In this document: positions 32,915-41,297 of the stretch, one piece after another
How the letters are laid out: each line of letters opens with the position of its first letter
How positions within the stretch are numbered: the first letter of the stretch is position 1
Assembly: GCF_006569185.2 (NCBI RefSeq)
Contig: NZ_VIGC02000020.1
Span: 51,731-115,730, forward strand
Origin: Litorilinea aerophila
Lineage (GTDB): Bacteria; Chloroflexota; Anaerolineae; Caldilineales; Caldilineaceae
Length of the DNA stretch: 64,000 nucleotides
Reading direction: 5' to 3'
The notes under the pieces: generated by a model
What the model saw: the letters and a program-made list of their open reading frames with translations, nothing else
The model's database searches: none
What the model was told of the DNA's origin: nothing
Program-made: the position numbers and the translations under genes

Positions 32915-35900
32915 ATGAAAGTCAGTGAAAAAGCCAGAAGACGTCTTTGGAGCTTGACCGCATTGCTTCTGGTGGCCATGCTCCTCTCCACCACCGTGGT
33001 TTCCGCCCAATCGGGCGGGTCGGATATTTTCTTGCCCTTTGTATCGTCGGGCAGTCAGCCCGCTGGTCTGGGGAACAATGGGCCGGTTCCAACGGCGCCC
33101 ACCCGCACCCTGGACGACATTCAGATCGATTCGTACATCGTGGTGATGGCCCTGGATCCGGTGATTGCGTTTGAGGGGAACGCCTCCTTCGCAGCCACCA
33201 AGCCGGGCAAGGGCCAAAAGATCAACCCCAACAGCGCCCATGTCAAACGATATCAGGCTTTCCTCAGGGAAACCCACGACAAGGCCCTGGCCGCGGCCGG
33301 CATCCCGGCCACCAACAAGCTGCACGACTACACGGTGGCCCTGAACGGCTTCGCAGCCCGCATGTCGGAAAAGCAGGCCCGACAGCTTGCCCAACAGGAC
33401 GGGGTGGTGCTGGTGCAGCAGGATGAACTGCTACAGCTCCAGACGGACAGCAGCCCCACCTTCCTGGGGCTGACCGCGCCCGGCGGCGCCTGGCTGAAGG
33501 GTTACAACGGCGAAGGCGTGGTGGTGGGCGTCATCGATACGGGCATCTGGCCGGAGCACCCCAGCTTTGCCGACGACGGCAGCTATGCCCCGCCCCACAC
33601 CGGCCCCCTCCCCTGTGAATTCGGCAACACCGCCCACAACCCCAACGACGCCCCCTTCACCTGCAACAACAAGCTCATCGGCGCCCGCCAGATGCTGGCC
33701 ACCTATCGGGCTCTCATCGGCGCCGACCCCGATGAATTCGACTCGGCCCGGGACGACAACGGCCACGGCACCCACACGGCGGCTACCGCAGCCGGTAACG
33801 GTGGCGTGCCTGCCAGCATCTTCGGCATGCCCCTGGGCACTGTCTCGGGCATCGCTCCCCGGGCCCACATTGTGGCCTACAAGGGACTGGGCAATCTGGG
33901 CGGCTTCACCTCGGACCTGGCGGCGGCCATCGATCAGGCCGTGGCCGACGGGGTGGACGTGATCAACTACTCGGTGGGTGGCGGTGCCAGCCTGACCGGC
34001 GCCGATGAGATCGCCTACCTCTTCGCCGCCGACGCCGGCGTCTTCGTGGCCACCTCGGCCGGCAACTCCGGCCCCGGCCCCGGCACCATCGGCGGCCCGG
34101 CCTCCGCACCCTGGCTGACCACCGTGGGCGCCAGCACCCAGCGCCGCTTCTTCCAGGGGACGGTCCACACCGCGGACGGGCGCAGCTTCTCCGGCGCTTC
34201 CATCACGCCCGGCCTCACCGCCCGGCCCCTGGTGGATGCTGAATTCGCCGGTGGGGATCTCTGCATTCCCGGCACCCTGGCTCCCAACATCGTCGCCGGC
34301 AAGATCGTCCTCTGCCGGCGGGGGGCCATTGCCCGGGCGGCCAAGAGCCTGGCCGTCTACCAGGCCGGGGGCGCCGGCATGGTGCTCTACAACAACAGCG
34401 ACGACGACAACCTCTTCACCGACACCCACTGGGTGCCTTCGGTCCACATCGACAACACGCCGGGCCTGGAGATCAAGGCGTACATCGCCTCCACGGCCAA
34501 GCCCATGGCCAAGATCACCACGGGCGAGCGGGGCGTCTGGGAGAGCGCGCCGTCCATGACCATCTTCTCCTCCCGGGGCCCGGATCCGGTGGCCGAGGAC
34601 ATCATCAAGCCGGATGTAACCGCGCCGGGCATGCAGATCCTGGCCGCCTGGTCTCCCTTTGGCGACGTGGGTGAGGTCTCTGGCCAGCTCTTCGCCGCCA
34701 TCGCCGGTACCTCCATGTCCAGCCCCCACGTGGCCGGCCTCTTCGCCCTGATCAAGCAGGCCCACCCCGACTGGACGCCGGCCATGGCCAGATCGGCCCT
34801 CATGACCACCGCCTACCAGGACGTGCGGGACAACGACCGGGTGAGCCCGGCCGACCCCTTCGACATGGGTGCAGGCCACGTGGACCCGGGCAACAAGGCC
34901 GGCAAAGGCTCCATCTTCGAGCCCGGTCTGGTCTATGACGCCGGCTTCCTGGACTACCTGGGCTTCCTGTGTGACGCGGCGCCCGAGGTCTTCGCCAATC
35001 CCGCGGCGACCTGCGCCTCCCTCCAGTCCATCGGCATCCCCACCGACGCCAGCGACCTGAACCTGCCCTCCATCGGCATTGCCGAGCTGCCCGGCCGCCA
35101 GACGGTCCGGCGCACGGTCACCAGCGTGGCCAAGGAGCAGGGCTGGCGCAACTACAAGGTGTCGGTGGAAGCGCCTCCCGGCTTTGAGGTCACGGTGGAT
35201 CCGCCCCGGCTGCGCCTGAAGAGCGGTGAAACGGCCATCTACTCGGTGACCATCACCACCGTGGATGCGCCCATCGGCGAGTGGCGCTTCGGCTCCCTGA
35301 CTTGGACGGCGGACAACAAGCACTACGAGGTCTACAGCCCCATCGCCGTGCGGGCCGCGCTCTTCAGCGCCCCGGCCGAAATCTCCGGCAGCGGCGAGTC
35401 GGGTTCGGCCAGCTTCGACATTCGCTTCGGCTACACCGGTTCCTACACGGCAGCGCCCCATGGCCTGGAGCCGGCCACGGTCACGTCAGACACGGTGGTC
35501 CAGGATCCGGATCAGACCTTTGACCCGGCGGATGGCTTCAGCAACGCCCATGTCTTCAACCTCTCCGGCGTGGCCCACTTCCGCATCGCCATGCCGCCAG
35601 AGGCCACCGAGCCCGACGCGGACCTGGACATCTACGTGCAAGATCCCAACGGCGACATCGTGGCCTCCAGCACCAGCGGCGGCACCGATGAGCTGATCGA
35701 CATTCCGTTGCCCATGGACGGCGCCTGGACCGTCTGGGTTCACGGCTGGTCGACGCCGGGTGGCGATTCGGACTACAACATGTGGACGTGGGCAGTGCCC
35801 CTGGCCAGCGGCGGCAGCCTGACTGTGGATGCAGCTCCTGCAGCTGCCGTCCTGGGCACCACTGGCACTGTCCAGGTGAGCTGGTCCGGCGCGGGCACCG

Positions 35901-35992
35901 GCACCCTGTCCGACTGGTACCTGGGCGCGGTCTCCCACACGGGCGACAGCGGCCTCATGGGCCTGACCCTGGTGGAGGTGGACAACCGGTAA
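32915..35992 (+). CDS. Secreted subtilase (S8) with PA, Fn3-like and PPC domains
   Basis: A 1025-residue exported serine protease resembling plant cucumisin-type subtilases. Signal peptide (about 1-31), then DIFLPFVSSG just after the cleavage site, and an I9 inhibitor pro-domain (about 70-175). Catalytic residues are Asp208 (GVIDTGIWPEHPSF), His284 (DDNGHGTHTAATAAGN) and Ser600 (AGTSMSSPHVAGLF). A PA domain is inserted at about 440-530 (DLCIPGTLAPNIVAGKIVLC). An Fn3-like domain follows (about 725-820) and a PPC-type domain (about 880-970, DADLDIYVQDPNGDIVASS). All triad residues are present. The start is well placed after AAGGAAAA. A perfect hairpin follows the gene. It probably degrades extracellular protein. 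Confidence 0.93.
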   Translation: MKVSEKARRRLWSLTALLLVAMLLSTTVVSAQSGGSDIFLPFVSSGSQPAGLGNNGPVPTAPTRTLDDIQIDSYIVVMALDPVIAFEGNASFAATKPGKGQKINPNSAHVKRYQAFLRETHDKALAAAGIPATNKLHDYTVALNGFAARMSEKQARQLAQQDGVVLVQQDELLQLQTDSSPTFLGLTAPGGAWLKGYNGEGVVVGVIDTGIWPEHPSFADDGSYAPPHTGPLPCEFGNTAHNPNDAPFTCNNKLIGARQMLATYRALIGADPDEFDSARDDNGHGTHTAATAAGNGGVPASIFGMPLGTVSGIAPRAHIVAYKGLGNLGGFTSDLAAAIDQAVADGVDVINYSVGGGASLTGADEIAYLFAADAGVFVATSAGNSGPGPGTIGGPASAPWLTTVGASTQRRFFQGTVHTADGRSFSGASITPGLTARPLVDAEFAGGDLCIPGTLAPNIVAGKIVLCRRGAIARAAKSLAVYQAGGAGMVLYNNSDDDNLFTDTHWVPSVHIDNTPGLEIKAYIASTAKPMAKITTGERGVWESAPSMTIFSSRGPDPVAEDIIKPDVTAPGMQILAAWSPFGDVGEVSGQLFAAIAGTSMSSPHVAGLFALIKQAHPDWTPAMARSALMTTAYQDVRDNDRVSPADPFDMGAGHVDPGNKAGKGSIFEPGLVYDAGFLDYLGFLCDAAPEVFANPAATCASLQSIGIPTDASDLNLPSIGIAELPGRQTVRRTVTSVAKEQGWRNYKVSVEAPPGFEVTVDPPRLRLKSGETAIYSVTITTVDAPIGEWRFGSLTWTADNKHYEVYSPIAVRAALFSAPAEISGSGESGSASFDIRFGYTGSYTAAPHGLEPATVTSDTVVQDPDQTFDPADGFSNAHVFNLSGVAHFRIAMPPEATEPDADLDIYVQDPNGDIVASSTSGGTDELIDIPLPMDGAWTVWVHGWSTPGGDSDYNMWTWAVPLASGGSLTVDAAPAAAVLGTTGTVQVSWSGAGTGTLSDWYLGAVSHTGDSGLMGLTLVEVDNR

Positions 35993-36049
35993 GCGGCTCC
36001 CCGCCGCCAGGTCGGCAAGGGGGCAACCGCCCCCACAGCTTGTCATAAC

Positions 36050-36080
36050 AAAGGGACCCGCCAGCCTGGCGGGTCCCTTT
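36050..36080 (+). terminator. Hairpin terminator after the second subtilase
   Basis: AAAGGGACCCGCCAG and CTGGCGGGTCCCTTT form a near-perfect stem of about 14 bp with a 2-nt loop, 57 bp after the stop. The following T-run is short, so it may also act as an RNA-stabilising hairpin, readable from either strand. Confidence 0.75.
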
Positions 36081-36158
36081 CGATTGGGCGTGGGAGTGGG
36101 CGTGATGGAACTCAGCTCATGATTTCGCAGGTCCGGTTTCCATACCGGACCTACTGGT

Positions 36159-36278
36159 TGGCTCTACTGCAAAAAGGTCAGATGAGGACGCTGACCCACG
36201 CAGATGAACGCCGATTCGGGTTAGGCTCTCCTGCGTTTCTTCGCGCCTTTGCGTTCAAAAATGCCCTTTTTGCAGGGG
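36159..36278 (+). repeat. Dispersed MITE-like repeat, family A, copy 3
   Basis: 120 bp beginning TGGCTCTACTGCAAAAAGG and ending ATGCCCTTTTTGCAGGGG; the ends CTGCAAAAAGG and CCTTTTTGCAG are perfect inverted repeats here. It is most similar to the copy at 29194. It ends 3 bp before the stop codon region of the lipoprotein gene. Confidence 0.82.
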
Positions 36279-36280
36279 AG

Positions 36281-36778
36281 TCACTGGTTGGGTGTCCCCA
36301 GGTTGCCGCCGGGCGCCTCCTTGGCGCTGCCCGCCGGCGGCTGGGTGCAGAGGAAGGGAGGACGGTTGCCGCCACTGTGGTAGACGTAGGTCTGGCCGCC
36401 GGCCTGCAGGACGATACGGGCGCCATCCTGGGGGACCTGGATGTAGGCCATGCCGGGCTGAGGGCAGCCCATACTGGCATCCGGCCAGACCACTTCCTCG
36501 TAGGAGACCAGGGTGATCTCTTCGGTTGGGATGGAGAGCCGCTGGGCCAGGTCGGCCATGGCCTGTTGGACCAGCGGGTTCGACACAGGGGCTGAAGTGG
36601 GCATGGGTGCCTCCTGGGATGTGGGTGTAGGCTCCTGGGGGGCCGGGCTGACCACGGCCGTAGCGGTGGCCGCCGGTGTGACTGCTTCTGCACCGGGCGC
36701 AGGGATGGGTTGGCAGGCCGCCAGGAGCAGCAGGAGCAGGCTGAAAGCGAGCCAAAGGCCGCGCGAGATGGCATTCAT
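36281..36778 (-). CDS. Putative lipoprotein of unknown function
   Basis: A 165-residue protein with a lipoprotein signal (LWLAFSLLLLLLAACQPIPA; the lipobox Cys is at about residue 22). A Pro/Thr/Ala-rich linker follows to about residue 65. The small C-terminal domain runs from LAQRLSIPTEEITLVSYEEV through WPDASMGCPQPGMAYIQVPQ to GNRPPFLC. The two Cys of that domain could pair. I have seen similar segments in exported proteins of this kind of bacterium but cannot assign a function. Transcribed alone leftward, it ends at the family A repeat and begins next to the family C repeat. Confidence 0.7.
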   Translation of the reverse strand: MNAISRGLWLAFSLLLLLLAACQPIPAPGAEAVTPAATATAVVSPAPQEPTPTSQEAPMPTSAPVSNPLVQQAMADLAQRLSIPTEEITLVSYEEVVWPDASMGCPQPGMAYIQVPQDGARIVLQAGGQTYVYHSGGNRPPFLCTQPPAGSAKEAPGGNLGTPNQ

Positions 36779-36840
36779 GGTTACGTCGCCTTTCTATCCC
36801 GGGTTGCCGGGGGATGTCCCTCCCCGGGATGATTCATCCT

Positions 36841-36930
36841 GGTAAATCCCGGCAGAAATTCGTCCACAGGTTCCACCAGAGGTAGTGCGCCCAGAGGGCA
36901 CCCGGAATTTCTGCCGTGGTATTTACGCCA
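36841..36930 (-). repeat. Dispersed MITE-like repeat, family C, copy 2
   Basis: It reads GTAAATCCCGGCAGAAATTC at the left and GAATTTCTGCCGTGGTATTT at the right, which are terminal inverted repeats, with ACAGGTTCCACCAGAGG between. Its reverse complement matches 22290-22378 with small differences and an about 10-bp internal insertion. It is located between the lipoprotein and esterase genes. Confidence 0.72.
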
Positions 36931-36999
36931 GACTGTACCAGGGCACGAAGAATACACCCAAGAGACGGATTCCCGGCGGTCCTGGTTCCCGCCTGTCCC

Positions 37000-38082
37000 T
37001 CACGCCCCGGCGCCCAGCCGCTCCCACAGGAAGTCGTAAGCCAGGCGGCCGCTGATGCGGTGGCGCCCCTCGAACTCATCCAGCACCACATCCGTTTCTG
37101 GATTGCCCCCCAGGATGGCGCAGATCTCCCGGGCGCGGGCCACGCTGCGGCGCACCGCGGCCAGGGGAAAGATGGGGTCCCGGGTGCCCGCTTCCACCAG
37201 CATGGGCCGGGGCAAGATCAGCCCCACGATGTCGGCCATCTCGCCGATGTTGAGGAGGCCGGGCACGAAGTTGCAGGTGCAGTGGTGCATGGCCAGGATG
37301 CTCTCCCGGAAGGAGCTGTAGTAGCCGCTGACCACGCAGGCCTGGATGCGGGGATCCAGCGCGGTGTGGAAGAAGGTGGCCATGCCGCCGCCGGAAATGC
37401 CCATGGCGCCCAGCCGGTTCACATCCGCCTCCGGCAGGGTGGCCAGGAAATCCACCAGGCGCATGCCATCCCGCACCCGCAGGCCCACCAGGGACTTGCC
37501 CAGCATGAAGGCGTAGGTGGCGGCGTTGTGGCAGGTGGTGGGCTCTGGCTGGCCCAGCTCCCGGTTCAGGTAGCTGTAGTCGGTGCGTCGCTCGCCGAAG
37601 CCGGCGATTTCGGGCACGGCCACCAGGAAACCCCGCCGGCAGAGGGCCACGCCGAAGTCCTTGTGGTAGCCGTCTGGCTCCAGGCGCTCGGTGCCATCTT
37701 CCCAGAGGCCCACCACGTCCTTGGCGCCATAGCCGTGGCCGTGGTAGGCGATGACCACGGGGAGGGGCCCGCGTGCGCCCTTGGGCGTCAGCAGGTAGAT
37801 GGGCATGCGGGCATGGGGCGAGGTGTGGATCACCACCTTGCGACGGATGAAGTCCCCTCGATCCACCTCCTCGATCCAGCTGGGCGCCGGGTCCACGGGC
37901 GGATCGTCCAGGAAGCCCACCGTTTCGGCCAGGGCCCCACGGCAGGCCTGCTGCCAGGCCTGGGCGCTTTCCCGGTCGGTGGCGGTGAAGGCATAGCGGG
38001 CCGCACCCTGGGCGCGGGCAGCCAGCTCCACCGTCGGCTGTAGTTCGGGCATTTCACGGGGCGACAAACGTCGACTCACCAT
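37000..38082 (-). CDS. Alpha/beta hydrolase, acetylxylan-esterase/dienelactone-hydrolase-like
   Basis: A 360-residue soluble hydrolase. The oxyanion-region strand is LPVVIAYHGHGYGAKDVVGL, and the nucleophile Ser lies in GAMGISGGGMATFFHTALDP. The likely acid is Asp in EAGTRDPIFPLAAV and the catalytic His is in DEFEGRHRISG. No signal peptide is visible. Such proteins (Abhydrolase_7-like) often sit among carbohydrate-use genes and deacetylate sugars, but the substrate is unknown. It is 63 bp downstream of the PhyH gene on the same strand; that gap contains short AATCTTCA direct repeats (about 38102-38130). Probably part of a loose leftward cluster with PhyH and the dehydrogenases. Confidence 0.82.
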   Translation of the reverse strand: MVSRRLSPREMPELQPTVELAARAQGAARYAFTATDRESAQAWQQACRGALAETVGFLDDPPVDPAPSWIEEVDRGDFIRRKVVIHTSPHARMPIYLLTPKGARGPLPVVIAYHGHGYGAKDVVGLWEDGTERLEPDGYHKDFGVALCRRGFLVAVPEIAGFGERRTDYSYLNRELGQPEPTTCHNAATYAFMLGKSLVGLRVRDGMRLVDFLATLPEADVNRLGAMGISGGGMATFFHTALDPRIQACVVSGYYSSFRESILAMHHCTCNFVPGLLNIGEMADIVGLILPRPMLVEAGTRDPIFPLAAVRRSVARAREICAILGGNPETDVVLDEFEGRHRISGRLAYDFLWERLGAGA

Positions 38083-38145
38083 CAGGCAACAATCCTTCCC
38101 GTATCTTCAATTCCCAATCTTCAATCTTCAATCTTGAACCTTCCC

Positions 38146-39039
38146 TCACAGCCCCCACGCCGCGCGCGCCTCCTCCATGGACCGCAGGGGCTCCTTCCCC
38201 AGGGCCGTGTGGCCGGTACCTTCGCCAACCCAGCGGGGATCGGCCGGCTCGCTGGCCGGCTGGAAGCGCACGTCGCAGCTCAGGCGGAAGCGGTTGGTCA
38301 GGTTGGTGGTGGAAGCGTGCATGGTGTGCATGCCAAACAGGATCACGTCCCCGGCGTAGAAGGGCGCGGTGAGCCAGCGGCCGCCGAACTTTTCCACAAT
38401 CTCCATGGGATCCCTGGTGAACCACCCCTCGGTGCGGTCCCGGTCCACGTCCATGCGGCCGTAGGTCTCCCGTAGGATCGCGAAGCTCTCCAGGTTGTGG
38501 GAGCCCACACACATGGCCAGGGTCCCTTGATGGACCGGGATGTCGCCAAAGGGGATCCAGACGGTGTGGAGGCGGGGCGAGCCCCGGCCCATGTAGACGA
38601 AGTCGTAGTGTGCGCCGGTGTAGCGCTCGTTGCCCACGGCCCGCAGCCACTTGTAGTTGAAGGTCAACGCCGGCTCGCCGAAGTAGGCGGCGAAGAAGTC
38701 GAAGAGGCGGGGGTGCTCCACCACCGCCAGCACGTCTGGATGGTGGGCGATGCCCTTGCGTCCCATCATGGGCACTGTACGGCCGCCCCGGGGCATGACG
38801 CCCTCCAGCACGGGCTCGCCGGGCGTCAGGGCTTCCTGGGCGGCCATGTACTCCAGGATGGTCCGCCGTGCCTGGAGCACGGTGGCTCGAGGCAACAGGC
38901 CCCGCAGCAGCAGGTAGCCGTCTTCTGCCATGCGGGCCTGCAGGGCGGGCAGGTCGCCCAGCAAGTCGCTGCTATCCCGGAGTTCGCCCAGCTCTGGGCT
39001 GGGAAAGGCCAGGTCCCGATAGCCGAAGCGGATGTTCAT
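38146..39039 (-). CDS. Phytanoyl-CoA dioxygenase (PhyH) family oxygenase
   Basis: A 297-residue Fe(II)/2-oxoglutarate-dependent oxygenase by family. The N-terminal PhyH opening is MAEDGYLLLRGLLPRATVLQ. The first metal ligands are His-x-Asp in GAHYDFVYMG, the distal His is in GMHTMHASTTN, and the 2-oxoglutarate-binding Arg is in NRFRLSCDVRFQP. The core is therefore complete. Bacterial members hydroxylate diverse small molecules. It lies 51 bp after an alcohol dehydrogenase gene and before the esterase, all leftward, so an oxidation step on a carbohydrate- or secondary-metabolite-like compound is possible. Confidence 0.85.
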   Translation of the reverse strand: MNIRFGYRDLAFPSPELGELRDSSDLLGDLPALQARMAEDGYLLLRGLLPRATVLQARRTILEYMAAQEALTPGEPVLEGVMPRGGRTVPMMGRKGIAHHPDVLAVVEHPRLFDFFAAYFGEPALTFNYKWLRAVGNERYTGAHYDFVYMGRGSPRLHTVWIPFGDIPVHQGTLAMCVGSHNLESFAILRETYGRMDVDRDRTEGWFTRDPMEIVEKFGGRWLTAPFYAGDVILFGMHTMHASTTNLTNRFRLSCDVRFQPASEPADPRWVGEGTGHTALGKEPLRSMEEARAAWGL

Positions 39040-39090
39040 GGTTTTGCTCCTTGGTCTGCTCGCCCTGGGGCTACATGGGGGGGATGGGCC

Positions 39091-40065
39091 TCACGGCGCA
39101 GGCATGTCGATCACGATCTTGACGGCTCCCTCGTCCCGGGTGCGTTGGAGCTCGTAGGCATCCAGCACCTGGTCGAAGGGGAAGCGGTGAGTGAGCATGG
39201 GCGCCGCATCGGCGATGCCGGTGGCCAGCAGCTCCAGGGCCATGTGGGTGCAGGACTGGCCGGGGTCGGCCATGGCGCCCACGATGGTCTGGCACTGGAC
39301 GCACTTGCGGAACAGGCCCATCATGTCAAAGGGCATCCGTTTGCCCACCCGGGGCACGCCGAAGTAGAGGATGAAGCCGTAGCGCTTGACCAGGTCGATG
39401 GCCAGGTTGATGGAGTCGATTTCGCCCGCGGCTTCCACCACCACGTCCGCCATCTGGCCGCCGGTGATGGCCGCCACCGCCTCCACCGGATCCACCTCGC
39501 CGTTGTGGACCGTGTGGGTGGCGCCGTAGCGGGGGGAGAGCTGGAGGCGGTGGGCCTGGAGGTCCAGGGCGATGACCCGCCGCGCGCCCAGTCGGCGTAC
39601 CATGAAGGTCCACCAGAGGCCGGCGGAGCCCTGGCCGATCACGGCCACGTCCTTGTCCACCAGGTTGGGCAGGCGCCTGGCCGCGTAGATGACGGTGCCC
39701 AGCTGTTGCGCCTGGAGCAGCTCTTCCACCGGCTTGCCCGGCGGCAGGGGCAGGACATGTTCCACCGGCGCCAGATAGTATTCGGCCATGGCCCGGTTGT
39801 CCCGGACCAGGGTCAGGGCTATGTCGCCCACTTTCAGCGGCCCGGCTGCGCCGTTCACCGCCTCGACGACCCCTACCATCTCGTGGCCGCTGGCGCCTGG
39901 CGGCAGGGGGTAATTCTCCTGGGGGGAGTGGTAGAAGGTGTGAATGTCGCTGCCGCACAGGGAGAGATGGCGGGTTCGAATCAACGCGTACCCCGGCTGG
40001 AGGGTGGGTTTGGGGACTTCCACAAAGACGGCCTCCCCTGGGGCCAGGATCTGTACTGCGCGCAT
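39091..40065 (-). CDS. Zinc-type medium-chain alcohol dehydrogenase
   Basis: A 324-residue MDR enzyme. Catalytic zinc ligands are in LSLCGSDIHTFYHSP (Cys) and PGASGHEMVGVVE (His-Glu). The Rossmann motif is VAVIGQGSAGLWWTFMVRRL, followed by acidic IALDLQAH, suggesting NAD. The four-Cys structural zinc loop of classical ADHs is absent, as in some sorbitol or threonine dehydrogenase relatives. The RBS is AGAAGGA. It follows a 2-hydroxyacid dehydrogenase gene by 42 bp and precedes PhyH by 51 bp, making a leftward string of small-molecule oxidoreductases. Confidence 0.88.
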   Translation of the reverse strand: MRAVQILAPGEAVFVEVPKPTLQPGYALIRTRHLSLCGSDIHTFYHSPQENYPLPPGASGHEMVGVVEAVNGAAGPLKVGDIALTLVRDNRAMAEYYLAPVEHVLPLPPGKPVEELLQAQQLGTVIYAARRLPNLVDKDVAVIGQGSAGLWWTFMVRRLGARRVIALDLQAHRLQLSPRYGATHTVHNGEVDPVEAVAAITGGQMADVVVEAAGEIDSINLAIDLVKRYGFILYFGVPRVGKRMPFDMMGLFRKCVQCQTIVGAMADPGQSCTHMALELLATGIADAAPMLTHRFPFDQVLDAYELQRTRDEGAVKIVIDMPAP

Positions 40066-40107
40066 GGGTGTATCCTTCTGCTGGTTGCGGTGCGGAATGG
40101 GCGCTGC

Positions 40108-41088
40108 TCAAGCGGAGCGGGATTGCGTCTGGGGCACCCGGCCCGGCCAGACCTGGGCATTGACGATGAAGGGCGGTCGCTCTCCCCGCAATACCTGGAC
40201 CACCTGCTCGGCTACCCCGTAGTTCATGGCCCGGATGCCCCGGTCCGTGTTGGAGGCGATGTGGGGGGTGACCACCACGTTGCGCATGGACAGGAGGGGG
40301 TTGTCCGGCGCCGGCGGCTCGGGGTCGAAGACGTCCAGCCCGGCGGCGGCCAGGTGTCCATCCTGGAGGGCGCGGATGAGCGCAGCCTCGTCCACCACAG
40401 GACCCCGGCTGGCGTTGATCAGGTAGGAGCCGGGCTGCATCAGGCGCAGCTCCCGCTCGCCGATGAGGTGGCGGGTGGCCGGCGTGAGGGGCACGTGGAC
40501 GGTCACGAAATGGGCGCGGCGCAGCAACTCATCCAGGTTGTCGGTCAGGGTGACCCGCTCCGGCGTGGGCAGGTTCTTGTCCACGAAGGGATCGAAGACG
40601 AGCACGTTCATGCGCAGCCCCAGGGCGCAGATCTCCGCCACCCGACGGCCGATGCGCCCGTAGCCCACCACGCCCAGGGTGCGGTCCAGCAGCTCGGTGC
40701 CCATCATCTCCTCCCGGCCAATGCTGCGGTCGTGGCGCAGGTGCATGTCGCCCACCATGACCCGTTTGGCCACGGCCATCAGCAGGGCCACCGCGTGCTC
40801 GGCGGTGGATTCGGTGGGTGCGTCGGGGGTGTGGATGACCAGGATGTTGCGCTCGGTGGCCGCGTCCACGTCGATGTTGTCCACGCCGATGCCGGGCTTG
40901 GCGATGGCCTTGAGGTTGGGGCCGACCCGGTCCATGAAGGCGGCGTCGGCGTACATGCCACCCACGACCACCACGTCGGCGCCGGCCGCCTGTTCCATGG
41001 TGGGGTCGATGATCACATCCGCCACTTCCCGCACCAGATCCGCGGCGCCCATGCGCAATTCAAACTGCATGACAACTTTTGGCTTCAT
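40108..41088 (-). CDS. D-isomer-specific 2-hydroxyacid dehydrogenase (SerA-like)
   Basis: A 326-residue NAD-dependent dehydrogenase. The NAD-binding motif is LGVVGYGRIGRRVAEICALG. The catalytic Arg is in LINASRGPVVDEAAL, Glu in LDVFDPEPPAPDNPLL and His in VVTPHIASNTDRG. The SerA-type N-terminal substrate region is LKAIAKPGIGVDNIDVDAAT. There is no C-terminal ACT domain, so it is not the long serine-biosynthesis SerA form. The ATG at 41088 follows AGAGGAG. The frame stays open to 41880, but that stretch overlaps the fucosidase gene and has no family similarity. The substrate is probably a sugar-derived or other 2-hydroxyacid. Confidence 0.9.
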   Translation of the reverse strand: MKPKVVMQFELRMGAADLVREVADVIIDPTMEQAAGADVVVVGGMYADAAFMDRVGPNLKAIAKPGIGVDNIDVDAATERNILVIHTPDAPTESTAEHAVALLMAVAKRVMVGDMHLRHDRSIGREEMMGTELLDRTLGVVGYGRIGRRVAEICALGLRMNVLVFDPFVDKNLPTPERVTLTDNLDELLRRAHFVTVHVPLTPATRHLIGERELRLMQPGSYLINASRGPVVDEAALIRALQDGHLAAAGLDVFDPEPPAPDNPLLSMRNVVVTPHIASNTDRGIRAMNYGVAEQVVQVLRGERPPFIVNAQVWPGRVPQTQSRSA

Positions 41089-41297
41089 ACTCCTCTGGTT
41101 CTCCGTGATTGTTGTGTGTGGGGTTGGAACGTTGTGAGACTGATTCCATCCGGCTCCGCGCACCCCGATGGGCAGAAATCCTCTAGGCGGGGCGTCCCGC
41201 AAGACAGGGGCAAGAAGGGATGGGGTTTGGATGAAATCGCTGTGGGCTCCCATTGTCGCGCCATTTGCCAGGATGACCAAATACGCCCCGGGGCGCT

